Shown here piece by piece: positions 25,908 to 33,977 of a stretch of DNA of 64,000 nucleotides. Position numbers and translations under genes: made by a program. Source of the DNA: Paraburkholderia rhynchosiae (GTDB lineage Bacteria > Pseudomonadota > Gammaproteobacteria > Burkholderiales > Burkholderiaceae); NCBI RefSeq assembly GCF_002879865.1, contig NZ_PNXY01000019.1, positions 1-64,000 of the forward strand, in the 5' to 3' direction. The notes under the pieces are model-generated. The model ran no database searches and was not told the origin of the DNA. It saw nothing but the letters and a program-made list of their open reading frames with translations. Within the stretch, counting starts at the first letter, position 1. Each line of letters begins with the position of its first letter.

Positions 25908-27073
25908 AGCTCGCCGGGGTTCGCGTCGTCGATCTGTCGCAATTCATGCCTGGGCCGATGCTCGCGTCAAACCTTGCCGATCATGGCGCCGACGTCGTCA
26001 AGATAGAACCGCTGACCGGAGATGCGGCGCGCGGTTCGTTAGAGTCGGACAGCGAGTTTTTCGTCGCGCTCAATCGCGGCAAGCGAAGCATCGCGCTCGA
26101 TCTGAAACATGCCGATGGGCGCGCGATCGCGCTGAGACTGATCGACAACGCAGACATCGTGATCGAATCGTCTCGGCCCGGAGTCGCGGCGCGTCTTGGC
26201 ATCGATTACGACACCGTGAGCCATACGAATCCCCGCCTCGTTTACTGCTCGTTGACCGCTTTCGGTCAAACCGGCCCGCTTTCGCACGTGCCGGCACATG
26301 ACCCTGTCATACAGGCCTTCGCGGGAACGCTGCCGCGCGACGAACGCGGTGCGCCGGTCACGTCGGGTGCATCGCTTGCCGCGCTGGCCGGTTCATTAAC
26401 GGCCTTGTCCGCAGTGCTGATGGCGTTGTTGCATGCACGCGAAACGGGCCATGGCGACTTCATCGATATATCGCTTTACGATGCGGCGCTGACGGCACAA
26501 CCACATCTGAGCGGCCACGCGCTCAACCCTGCGAACGGGGACAACATTGACGCTCCGCATGGCGGCAACGCGATCGCACTGCTCGCTGCATACCGGACAG
26601 CCGATTCGCAATGGCTTTGCCTCGGCGGACGCGAACTCGACTTCGCAACCAACCTGCTGACGCCCCTCGGCCGCCCCGACCTGATCCCCGTCGCAGTGGG
26701 GCCGGCAGGCAAAGCGCAGGCCGGCCTGCGCGCGTTCCTCAGCGAAGTTTTCCTGACGCGCACGCTGACCGAATGGCTCGAATGGCTGGAAGGACGCCGC
26801 GTCAGTTTCGCACCCGTGCTGTCGCTGCGTGAGGCGCTCTCGCATCCACAGGCTCGCGCCCGTCAGATGGTGAAAATGGACGCGGCCGGCCGACGGCACA
26901 TAGCAAGCGCGATCCGGTTCCAACGCGATCCTGCAGAACCGGCACTGTCGATTCCAGCCATCGGCGAGCATACGGTAGAGATTCTCGGGACACTGGGTTA
27001 TACCGCCGAACACATCGCCGCGCTGGACAATGCGGGCGCCGTCCGTATGCAGCACCCCAGAACCGGGGCGTAA
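25904..27073 (+). CDS. CaiB/BaiF (family III) CoA-transferase
   Basis: A 389-residue family III CoA-transferase: LAGVRVVDLSQFMPGPMLAS, then HDPVIQAFAG with the expected catalytic Asp, and GHGDFIDISLYDAAL. It is translationally coupled to the NMO-like gene (ATGA overlap) and followed within four bases by the Cat1-type gene, an uncommon pairing of two unrelated CoA-transferase folds in one operon. It probably transfers CoA to a carboxylate formed on ring opening. Confidence 0.85.
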   Translation: MKLAGVRVVDLSQFMPGPMLASNLADHGADVVKIEPLTGDAARGSLESDSEFFVALNRGKRSIALDLKHADGRAIALRLIDNADIVIESSRPGVAARLGIDYDTVSHTNPRLVYCSLTAFGQTGPLSHVPAHDPVIQAFAGTLPRDERGAPVTSGASLAALAGSLTALSAVLMALLHARETGHGDFIDISLYDAALTAQPHLSGHALNPANGDNIDAPHGGNAIALLAAYRTADSQWLCLGGRELDFATNLLTPLGRPDLIPVAVGPAGKAQAGLRAFLSEVFLTRTLTEWLEWLEGRRVSFAPVLSLREALSHPQARARQMVKMDAAGRRHIASAIRFQRDPAEPALSIPAIGEHTVEILGTLGYTAEHIAALDNAGAVRMQHPRTGA

Positions 27074-27077
27074 GGTC

Positions 27078-28337
27078 ATGCCCTCGCTCCTGCAGCCGGC
27101 CACGATCGAGTTCGCGTCCATCGTTCGTCCCGGCGACACGGTCATGTGGGGCCAGGCAAACGCCGAACCGGTGCCGTTGACGCAGGCTCTCATCGGCCAG
27201 CGCCAGCAAATCGGTCGTTTCCGTATATTCCTCGGGGCGAGCACCACCGACACCTGCCAGCCGGTCCACGCCGACTGCATCGATTTCGTCTCGTACTGCG
27301 GAGCCGGCGCGAACCGGGAACTGGCACGCGCGGGCGCACTCGATGTGCTGCCGTGCCACTACTCGCAGTTTCCGCAAATGATCCGCTCGGGCGCACTCAA
27401 GGTAGACGTGCTGCTGCTGCAACTCGCGCCGCCCGACGCCGACGGCCGCTACAGTCTGTCGATAGCGCACGAGTACCTGATCCCCGCACTCGATACCGCC
27501 CGAGTGATCGTCGCCGAGATCAACGAACAGGCACCCTGGACATACGGCGAGCGTTATCTGCGCGACGACGACCTCGATTTCATTCTGCCGACCTCGCGCG
27601 CGCCACTCGAAAATGCGCCCGCCAAGGCAGGCGATGTCGAACTGGCAATAGCCGGCCATATCGCCGGCTGGATAGAAGACGGCTCGACGCTTCAGTTCGG
27701 TCTCGGTGCGATTCCCGAAGCCGTGCTTGCGCGTCTGTCGGACCGGCGAAACCTGGGTGTCCACTCCGGCACGATCGGCGACAAGGTTGCCGATCTGATG
27801 GATGCCGGCGTCATCAACAATGCGCTAAAAAACGTTGACCGAGGCGTGACGGTAGCAGGCGTCATGATGGGCAGCCACCGCATTCACGAGTTCGCGCATC
27901 GCAATCGCAAGGTGCAATTCCGCTCGACAAGCTATACGCACGATGCCGACGTACTAGCCCGCATCGACCGCTTCGTTGCAATCAATTCGGCACTCGAAGT
28001 CGATCTCAGTGGGCAGGTCAATGCCGAAGTCGCCGGCGGCAGATATGTTGGCGCCGTTGGCGGCGCTCTCGACTTTCTGCGCGGAGCACGGCTCGCCAGA
28101 GGCGGGCTGCCGGTGATCGCCCTGCCTTCGACGGCAGCCAAAGGCGTGAGCCGGATTGTGTCGGCACTGAGTGGCCCGGTCAGTACGCCGCGAAGCGACG
28201 CCGGCATCATCGTGACCGAATATGGTGTCGCCGATTTGCGGGGACTCGGTCTGAAGCAGCGACGCCAGCGCCTTCTGGCAATCGCTCATCCTGACTATCG
28301 GGCCACGCTCGAACAATCCACCAGTGGCTCCGGTTAA
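27078..28337 (+). CDS. Cat1/4-hydroxybutyrate-CoA-transferase-fold protein with Glu-to-Gly change at the catalytic position
   Basis: A 419-residue protein of the acetyl-CoA hydrolase/transferase family (two fused class I CoA-transferase domains). GLGAIPEAVLARL and NLGVHSGTIGDKV align with the GIGAIP and LGIHSEM motifs of 4-hydroxybutyrate CoA-transferase, whose catalytic Glu238 sits in the latter; here that residue is Gly231. Family features after it (NAEVAGG, VGAVGGALDF) are intact. Loss of the glutamate argues against ordinary CoA transfer. IpdAB, also a CoA-transferase fold without the glutamate, hydrolyses a carbon ring in steroid degradation, so a C-C hydrolase role is possible. Itaconate CoA-transferase belongs to the same family. 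Start ATG 27078 after AAGG. Confidence 0.8.
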   Translation: MPSLLQPATIEFASIVRPGDTVMWGQANAEPVPLTQALIGQRQQIGRFRIFLGASTTDTCQPVHADCIDFVSYCGAGANRELARAGALDVLPCHYSQFPQMIRSGALKVDVLLLQLAPPDADGRYSLSIAHEYLIPALDTARVIVAEINEQAPWTYGERYLRDDDLDFILPTSRAPLENAPAKAGDVELAIAGHIAGWIEDGSTLQFGLGAIPEAVLARLSDRRNLGVHSGTIGDKVADLMDAGVINNALKNVDRGVTVAGVMMGSHRIHEFAHRNRKVQFRSTSYTHDADVLARIDRFVAINSALEVDLSGQVNAEVAGGRYVGAVGGALDFLRGARLARGGLPVIALPSTAAKGVSRIVSALSGPVSTPRSDAGIIVTEYGVADLRGLGLKQRRQRLLAIAHPDYRATLEQSTSGSG

Positions 28338-28415
28338 CTCGCGTGACGCCAACAGCAGCCACCGGCCAGACGTGATGTCCAGGCAGCAACTTCCATACAG
28401 TTCGAAGAGAATCCT

Positions 28416-29612
28416 ATGAAACGCGCAGCGATTGTCTCTCCAGTACGAACGCCGGTCGGCACTTTCGGCGGCAGTTTGCGCAGCGTGCCGGTCGAAGAAC
28501 TCGGCGCTCTGGTCACCAAAGAGGTCTTGAAGCGCAGCGGGCTCGATGCCGCTCGCATCGACGACGTAGTGTTCGCGCAGTCTTACGCCAATAGCGAAAC
28601 GCCGTGCGTCGGGCGCTGGATCGCGTTGCAGGCGGGCCTGCCGGTCGAGGTACCGGGCATGCAACTGGACCGCCGCTGCGGCGGCGGACTCCAGGCGCTC
28701 GCTACCGCTGCCATGATGGTTCAGACTGGCGCCGCCGATGTCGTACTCGCAGGCGGAGTCGAGAGCATGAGCAATATCGAGTACTACAGCACCGACATGC
28801 GTTGGGGCGCACGTGCGGGCTCCGTGCAGTTTCACGATCGCCTCGCGCGCGGCCGCGAACGCTCACAGCCGGAGGAACGCTTCGGCCACATCTCGGGCAT
28901 GATCGAAACCGCTGAGAACCTTGCAAACGACTACCACATCAGCCGGGAGCAGGCAGACGAGTATGCGGTGCGTAGCCATCGGCGTGCAGCCGAAGCATGG
29001 GCGTCGGGCCGCATGGCTGATGAAACCGTTGCGATCTCCGTCCCGCAGAAAAAAGGCGCCCCGCTGCTCTTTGGCAAAGACGAAGGCTTCCGCGAAGACG
29101 CCAGCATGGAGAGCCTCGGTAAGCTGCGCACGTTAATACCCGGAGGCACCGTCACGGCAGGAAATTCGAGCCAGCAAAACGATGCGGCAGCAGCCTGTCT
29201 TGTGGTCAGTGAAGACAAGCTCGAAGCGCTGGGCCTGGAGCCGATGGCCTGGTTCAACGGCTGGGCCGCAGCGGGTTGCGAGCCGTCACGTATGGGCATA
29301 GGTCCCGTCGCCGCCGTTCAGAAGCTGATGACGCGCACCGGGTTGTCAATCGATCAGATGGATCTGGTCGAACTGAACGAAGCATTCGCCTGCCAGGTGC
29401 TTGCCGTGCTCAAGGGATGGGAATGGAACGATCCGGACCGCTTGAACGTCAACGGGTCCGGCATCTCGCTGGGTCATCCGATTGGCGCGACAGGTGTTCG
29501 GATGATGACTACCCTGCTCTTCGAGTTGCAACGTCGCAAAGGCCGCTATGGTCTTGAGGCGATGTGCATTGGTGGGGGCCAAGGTCTGGCCGCTCTGTTC
29601 GAGCGGGCCTGA
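28416..29612 (+). CDS. Acetyl-CoA acyltransferase (thiolase)
   Basis: A 398-residue thiolase with the nucleophile C88 in DRRCGGGLQA, NEAFACQ, the catalytic GHPIGATG histidine, and the second cysteine in CIGGGQGLA. It cleaves 3-oxoacyl-CoA to acetyl- or propionyl-CoA and a shortened acyl-CoA. It is the last gene of the five-gene plus-strand operon, converging on the crotonase at 29635 with a 22-base gap and no clear terminator. Confidence 0.92.
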   Translation: MKRAAIVSPVRTPVGTFGGSLRSVPVEELGALVTKEVLKRSGLDAARIDDVVFAQSYANSETPCVGRWIALQAGLPVEVPGMQLDRRCGGGLQALATAAMMVQTGAADVVLAGGVESMSNIEYYSTDMRWGARAGSVQFHDRLARGRERSQPEERFGHISGMIETAENLANDYHISREQADEYAVRSHRRAAEAWASGRMADETVAISVPQKKGAPLLFGKDEGFREDASMESLGKLRTLIPGGTVTAGNSSQQNDAAAACLVVSEDKLEALGLEPMAWFNGWAAAGCEPSRMGIGPVAAVQKLMTRTGLSIDQMDLVELNEAFACQVLAVLKGWEWNDPDRLNVNGSGISLGHPIGATGVRMMTTLLFELQRRKGRYGLEAMCIGGGQGLAALFERA

Positions 29613-29634
29613 ACCGCGCTTGACGGTGCCCGTC

Positions 29635-30504
29635 TCACTTTCGATTGAGAAATCGCTCGCGTTGAATGCGCACTTCGTCTGAAGCCATCAACGCGTCGTA
29701 AATGGCACGCGCCGTTCTCATCCCCGCTTCGAAGTCGACGCATTCGACAGCAGCGCCGATTGCCGCAAGCGCCTGAGCACGCACGGCGCTTCCAGGCTCT
29801 TGCCCGATGAGATGCGCGCGTGCCTCTTCAAGCACCTCTGCAGTCTGATTTATAGCAACCGGGAGATGGCGGATCAGCGGCAGCGAAACATCATTGCGTT
29901 CGATCAGGGCGTGCGCCAGTTGCATAGCGGAGGCCAAGGCCTGACCGTGTCCGACGATCTGATCGAACAATGCGGTTCCCGCAAACGCCGACGCGGGCTC
30001 CATGCGAGCCGACAGAATCATATCGATGGCGCGTCGAAGGTCCAACGCTCGCGGCATGCGTTGTGTACCCGACAGCGGAATGGTGCCAAGTCCGACTTCC
30101 GGCAGACCGACCCTGGTGTCCGCCTCGACGACGCGATAGTGACACACCAGCGCCGTCTCCAGCCCGCCACCTATCGCCATGCCATGTATGGCGGCAATGA
30201 CAGGTTTGTTCATCGACTCGATCATCGGATGAACATGAATCGACAGTCCGGGGGGCGTGGCCGCCGCAGGCGTCCCGAACTCGCGGATATCTCCCCCCGC
30301 GCAAAAGCCTTTGCCACGGCCGGTCAGGACGACAGCCCGCGCGTTCTCATCCGCTCGAGCCTGTGCAAACGCTCGCAACAAACCCGATCGCACCGCAACG
30401 CTTAATGCATTGACCGGCGCCGAGTCGATCGTGATCGTTGCAACGCCGTTTATACAGGCGTAGCGCACGGGATCGGTGTCGATATTGGCCATTACCGGCG
30501 GCAT
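29635..30504 (-). CDS. Enoyl-CoA hydratase/isomerase family protein
   Basis: A 289-residue crotonase. GVATITIDSAPVNALS resembles the hydratase part of bifunctional FadB/FadJ enzymes, and both glutamates are present (AIGGGLETALVC and GLPEVGLGTIPLSGTQRM). The start may be 30504 or 30492 (MANIDTD). It is the third gene of the CYP101-like P450 / rubredoxin / crotonase operon. A hydratase directly beneath an oxygenase suggests it acts on an early ring-derived CoA ester. Confidence 0.84.
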   Translation of the reverse strand: MPPVMANIDTDPVRYACINGVATITIDSAPVNALSVAVRSGLLRAFAQARADENARAVVLTGRGKGFCAGGDIREFGTPAAATPPGLSIHVHPMIESMNKPVIAAIHGMAIGGGLETALVCHYRVVEADTRVGLPEVGLGTIPLSGTQRMPRALDLRRAIDMILSARMEPASAFAGTALFDQIVGHGQALASAMQLAHALIERNDVSLPLIRHLPVAINQTAEVLEEARAHLIGQEPGSAVRAQALAAIGAAVECVDFEAGMRTARAIYDALMASDEVRIQRERFLNRK

Positions 30505-30527
30505 CCGATGTTAGCCACGGCGCCGAA

Positions 30528-30692
30528 TCAAACCTCGATCATGACGAAGTCGATCTTTCCCGCACCGCATTCGGGGCAGGTCCAGTCGTCCGGAATGTCA
30601 GCCCAACGCGTACCAGGGGGAAAACCTTCAGCCGGGAGCCCGACCGCTTCATCATAGAAGAAGCCACAGAAGATACATTGCCACTGTTTCAT
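30528..30692 (-). CDS. Rubredoxin
   Basis: A 54-residue protein with the two iron-binding knuckles CIFCG (C6, C9) and CPECG (C39, C42) and the core GLPAEGFPPGTRWADIPDDW. It carries one electron on a single Fe(Cys)4 centre. It lies 30 bases downstream of the CYP101-like P450 stop. Rubredoxins normally serve AlkB-type hydroxylases; none is present, so it may be an electron donor to the P450, which would be unusual. The ribosome binding site is weak. Confidence 0.93.
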   Translation of the reverse strand: MKQWQCIFCGFFYDEAVGLPAEGFPPGTRWADIPDDWTCPECGAGKIDFVMIEV

Positions 30693-30722
30693 AGTTGTCG
30701 ATCTGCTATTCATTGAAGAGAC

Positions 30723-31925
30723 TCACGTTCCGACTTTCCAGGTCAGCGGCAGATACAGCATGCCGTTCACCGCGCCCGAGCCACACCGTGGCTTGTCACC
30801 CTCACGAATACTGAAATCGGGAATGCGCTTTAACCACTCCTGCAAAAATACTTTGATCTCAGTGCGCGCGAGAAACGATCCGGGGCACCGATGCGGCCCA
30901 TTTCCGAATGCCGCGTGCAGCACCGGCTTGCGGGTCAGGTCGACATCGAGCGGATTGGCGAACTTGCGATCATCCAAGCCGAACAACGAGTTGGGCAACT
31001 GGATCTGATCGCCTTTCTTCAGCATCACACCCTTGTAATCCAGGTCTTCAGTGACGACTCTCGCCGTATTCGCTACGCCAAACCGGCGAATCAGTTCGTC
31101 AACAGATGAAACCATCAGTTCAGGATGCTCGATGAGTTGCCGCCGGTGGCCCGGATTTTCTGCCAGAAAACGGGCCACGAAACCCATGAGAGAGGCAACA
31201 GTATCAAGGCCGCCGAAAAGCACGACGATGAACATACCGAACATGCGCTCGGGGCGCATCGGCTCGCCGTCGATCTTTCCATTCGCAATCAGGCTGACTA
31301 GATCAGCGCCCGAATTGGCCTGTCGGTCAGCCACCCACTTCGAGATGTAGCCGCCGAGCAGATTCTGCGATTCGAGCCGCTCATCGAGCGTGCCACGCAC
31401 CGCCATCTCAGCCCATTCGAGCAGCCGTTCGCGATCATCGAGCGGAAGATCCGCAAGGCGCAGAAAAATGACAATGGGCAAGATCTTTGCGAACTCGGAA
31501 ACGAACTCGCATTCGCCACGCGGCGCGAGCTTTTCAATCAGCTCCACTGCCAGGTTTCGTGCATCCTCTTCGACGGACGCGATGGCTTTCGGCAGAAACG
31601 AAGGCGAAATCAGATTCCGGTAAGCGGTATGCTCAGGCGGATCGAGTTCAAGAGGTACGAGCTGTGTCTGCTCCAATGACGGAATATTGACGCTGCGGTG
31701 TGAGAAATGCGTATGGTCCTTCTGCATCGCCTCGATGTCTTCGCCACGCGTGGCGATCCAGTGTCCCCCATAGTACGGAGACCAGACTATGTCGGGGCCC
31801 TGGTGCAAAGCTTTCCATGCGAGATGAACGTCGTCGGAGGCGCCCATCGGATTCATATAATCAAAATCCACCACCAGCTCACGCGGCACGTGGTCCGGCA
31901 CGCTCCAGCTCTCTGGATAACTCAT
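30723..31925 (-). CDS. Cytochrome P450, CYP101 (P450cam)-like
   Basis: A 400-residue soluble P450. The N-terminal region (VDFDYMNPMG, GGHWIATRGEDI) and the I-helix GGLDTV closely follow P450cam, including the Asp-Thr acid-alcohol pair used for oxygen activation; the haem cysteine is C347 in FGNGPHRCPG, and the ExxR motif is in VDELIRRFG. The start MSYPESWS at 31925 follows AAGGAGACCGC. It should hydroxylate a compact hydrophobic ring compound in the cytoplasm, using electrons from the ferredoxin/reductase at 40.8-42.5 kb or the adjacent rubredoxin. Its promoter and operator lie at 32000-32049, and its leader carries a pentanucleotide repeat. Confidence 0.92.
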   Translation of the reverse strand: MSYPESWSVPDHVPRELVVDFDYMNPMGASDDVHLAWKALHQGPDIVWSPYYGGHWIATRGEDIEAMQKDHTHFSHRSVNIPSLEQTQLVPLELDPPEHTAYRNLISPSFLPKAIASVEEDARNLAVELIEKLAPRGECEFVSEFAKILPIVIFLRLADLPLDDRERLLEWAEMAVRGTLDERLESQNLLGGYISKWVADRQANSGADLVSLIANGKIDGEPMRPERMFGMFIVVLFGGLDTVASLMGFVARFLAENPGHRRQLIEHPELMVSSVDELIRRFGVANTARVVTEDLDYKGVMLKKGDQIQLPNSLFGLDDRKFANPLDVDLTRKPVLHAAFGNGPHRCPGSFLARTEIKVFLQEWLKRIPDFSIREGDKPRCGSGAVNGMLYLPLTWKVGT

Positions 31926-31956
31926 TTGCGGTCTCCTTGCGGCTCGAACCCAAGTC

Positions 31957-31991
31957 GCGTTGTGTTGTGTCGTGTCGTGTTGCGTCGCGTT
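31957..31991. repeat. Pentanucleotide tandem repeat (GYGTY)x7 in the P450 leader
   Basis: Seven consecutive 5-base units: GCGTT, GTGTT, GTGTC, GTGTC, GTGTT, GCGTC, GCGTT. All fit G-Y-G-T-Y and lie between the predicted P450 transcription start (about 32014) and its start codon (31925), hence in the 5' untranslated leader on the minus strand, which would read as RACRC units. Confidence 0.85.
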
Positions 31992-31999
31992 CATAATAT

Positions 32000-32049
32000 G
32001 CAACGACGTTCAGTTTTGTTATTATAGGCGGACTAACTTTCTACATCAA
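32000..32049 (-). promoter_or_regulatory. P450 promoter with GCAACGACGTTCA operator
   Basis: On the minus strand TTGATG (32049-32044), 17 bases, TATAAT (32026-32021) make a near-consensus sigma-70 promoter for the CYP101-like gene. GCAACGACGTTCA (32000-32012), two mismatches from TGAAC-N3-GTTCA, lies eight bases after the -10 box, over the start point. On the plus strand CATAAT (31992-31997) precedes the same site by two bases and could serve the SDR at 32072. Confidence 0.65.
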
Positions 32050-32071
32050 CGCCTAACGAATGGAGACGACG

Positions 32072-32977
32072 GTGAGCGATATCGTGAAGGATAAGGTTGT
32101 GGTCGTAACGGGAGCCGGAGCCGGCATCGGGCGCGACTTCGCGCTCCAGTTCGCGGCGGCTGGCGCGAAGGTAGTGGTCAACGATCTGGGGCGGCACGCG
32201 GAGAGCGGCGAGTTCGCGGCGGAGCGAGTCGTGGCGGAAATCAAGGAAGCGGGTGGCGAGGCAGTGGCCGCTACCGATAGCGTCGCTGAATGGGACTCGG
32301 CACAAAAGATCGTGCAGGCCGCGCTGGACACTTTCGGGCGGATCGATTGCGTGGTCAACAACGCGGGTATCGTGCGCGACCGGATGTTCTTCAACATGAG
32401 CCCGGAAGAATGGAAGGCAGTCGTGGACGTACATCTGAACGGCTCGTTTTTTGTGGCAAGAGCTGCAGCGCCGCACTTCAAAGCGCAGAACGGCGGCAGC
32501 TACGTTCACATGACATCCACCTCCGGTCTGATCGGCAATATTGGCCAGGCCAACTACTCGGCCGCCAAAATGGGAGTCGTGGGTCTATCGAAATCGATCG
32601 CGCTCGACATGGCGAAATTCAATGTGCGATCGAACTGCATTGCCCCTTGGGCATGGACTGCGATGACCGCTTCGATTCCGTCCGAAACGCCGGAACAGAA
32701 AGCCCGTGTCGAGATCATGAAGAAGATGGAGTCGCGCAAGGTCGCGCCGCTCGCTGTATATCTGGCCTCTGACCGCGCGGCAAAGGTATCGGGGCAGATT
32801 TTCGGTGTTCGAGCGAACGAAATCTATTTCTTCAATCAGATCCGGATGGTGCGCTCTCTGCACCGCGACGCCGGCTGGACGCCGGAGTCGATTGCCGATC
32901 AGGTTATGCCGGCGTTCGAATCGAGCTTCTTCCCGAACGTGCCGTCCCTCACACTGACGCCCTGGGACCCGGTTTAA
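32072..32977 (+). CDS. SDR family oxidoreductase, MFE-2/HSD17B4-like
   Basis: About 301 residues: VTGAGAGIGRDFALQFAAAG, VNDLGRHAESGEF, NNAGIVRDRMF, the catalytic Ser in MTSTSG and YSAAK. The DLGR segment and RDRMF are typical of the 3-hydroxyacyl-CoA dehydrogenase domain of peroxisomal multifunctional enzyme 2 and its bacterial relatives. The start is placed at GTG 32072, six bases after GGAG; the ATG four codons earlier lacks a ribosome binding site. It is divergent from the CYP101-like gene, with a shared operator. A beta-hydroxyacyl-CoA dehydrogenase role is likely. Confidence 0.85.
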   Translation: MSDIVKDKVVVVTGAGAGIGRDFALQFAAAGAKVVVNDLGRHAESGEFAAERVVAEIKEAGGEAVAATDSVAEWDSAQKIVQAALDTFGRIDCVVNNAGIVRDRMFFNMSPEEWKAVVDVHLNGSFFVARAAAPHFKAQNGGSYVHMTSTSGLIGNIGQANYSAAKMGVVGLSKSIALDMAKFNVRSNCIAPWAWTAMTASIPSETPEQKARVEIMKKMESRKVAPLAVYLASDRAAKVSGQIFGVRANEIYFFNQIRMVRSLHRDAGWTPESIADQVMPAFESSFFPNVPSLTLTPWDPV

Positions 32978-33000
32978 ATCGAAATTTTGGCGTATTCATC

Positions 33001-33062
33001 GGCGCTGCGCTCTTGAGCTTTAAGGGGAGTTTCGGCGAATTGCTCCTCGCCCTGGCAGCGCC
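33001..33062. terminator. Structured convergent junction (8-bp stem, long loop)
   Basis: GGCGCTGC at 33001-33008 is the exact reverse complement of GCAGCGCC at 33055-33062, between the convergent SDR and CitE-like genes. There is no T-run. It may act as a weak bidirectional terminator or be chance. Confidence 0.25.
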
Positions 33063-33075
33063 GGCTGCGTTAGCT

Positions 33076-33912
33076 CTAGTCGCGGCCCACCGGTTGTTTG
33101 CGAACCATCGCTAACTGGCGCTGGGCCTTAAGCAGCACCGGTAAATCCACCATCCGGCCATTCACCGAGACCGCTCCCCCGCCCGCACGCGCGAACGCAT
33201 CGACCACCTCGCGCGCCTGCGCGAGATCGCCTTCACTTGGGCTGAAAGCGGCGTTGACAAGCGGAATCTGCTTCGGATGAATGCAAAGCTTGCCGCCGAA
33301 ACCGAGACCTCGCGCGTTCGATGAATCGCTTGCAAGTTGGTCCATGTCATCGAGTGCGACGGTTACTCCATCCACTGGCGGCAACAAACCAGCGACGCGC
33401 GACGCGAGGACGATCCGCGAGCGCGCATAGAGCAGCGCGTCCCAGGAACCGCAGCAGTCCAGATCGAGTTCAAAATCGACCGAGCCGAATACAAGGCGCT
33501 CCACACCAGGCATCTTCGCGACCTCGAGTACCTGCCACACGCCTAGCGCTGATTCGATGATCGGCAAAACCGGTTTCGCGGTCGCACGTGCGACGGCTTC
33601 GAGGAACGACGGGTTTTCCGCCTTCGGCAGTACGATGCCGTCGATACCGTCCATACTGTCGATACCGTCCCGCGCAAGCAACGCCAGGTCACCCTCAAAC
33701 CACGGAGTCCCGAAGCCGTTGATGCGCAGCAACACACGCGTAGACGCTGCGCCAAACGCCGCCACCGCATCGGCGACATGTCGACGAGCCTCCTCCTTGT
33801 CGGCTTCGCCAACCGCATCTTCAAGATCCACAATCACTGCATCGGCGCCAGAAGCCAATGCCTTGGCGAAACGCTCGGGCCGGATAGCTGGTACGAAGAG
33901 AAAAGAGCGCAT
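33076..33912 (-). CDS. CitE-like C-C lyase (citramalyl-CoA/malyl-CoA lyase family)
   Basis: A 278-residue TIM-barrel HpcH/HpaI-family protein: MRSFLFVPAIRPERFAKAL, the metal-binding Glu in VDLEDAV, LRINGFGTPWF, and LCIHPKQIPLVN near the end. CitE-like lyases of this size cleave 3-hydroxyacyl-CoAs such as citramalyl-CoA to acetyl-CoA and a 2-oxoacid. GAGG precedes the ATG at 33912. It follows the itaconyl-CoA-hydratase-like gene; in the Pseudomonas itaconate pathway Ich and Ccl are the same pair. It is the last gene of the P450 / GMC / retro-Claisenase operon. Confidence 0.85.
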   Translation of the reverse strand: MRSFLFVPAIRPERFAKALASGADAVIVDLEDAVGEADKEEARRHVADAVAAFGAASTRVLLRINGFGTPWFEGDLALLARDGIDSMDGIDGIVLPKAENPSFLEAVARATAKPVLPIIESALGVWQVLEVAKMPGVERLVFGSVDFELDLDCCGSWDALLYARSRIVLASRVAGLLPPVDGVTVALDDMDQLASDSSNARGLGFGGKLCIHPKQIPLVNAAFSPSEGDLAQAREVVDAFARAGGGAVSVNGRMVDLPVLLKAQRQLAMVRKQPVGRD

Positions 33913-33977
33913 AACGCCTCGGGAAAGTAGAAAGTTACGTGCGAAAGTAATAGCGTGTACGCCGTGTGAACACCCGG

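Noticed and set aside
31957..31991. CRISPR-like or satellite array
   Set aside because: Units are only five bases with no spacers; it is a simple tandem repeat.
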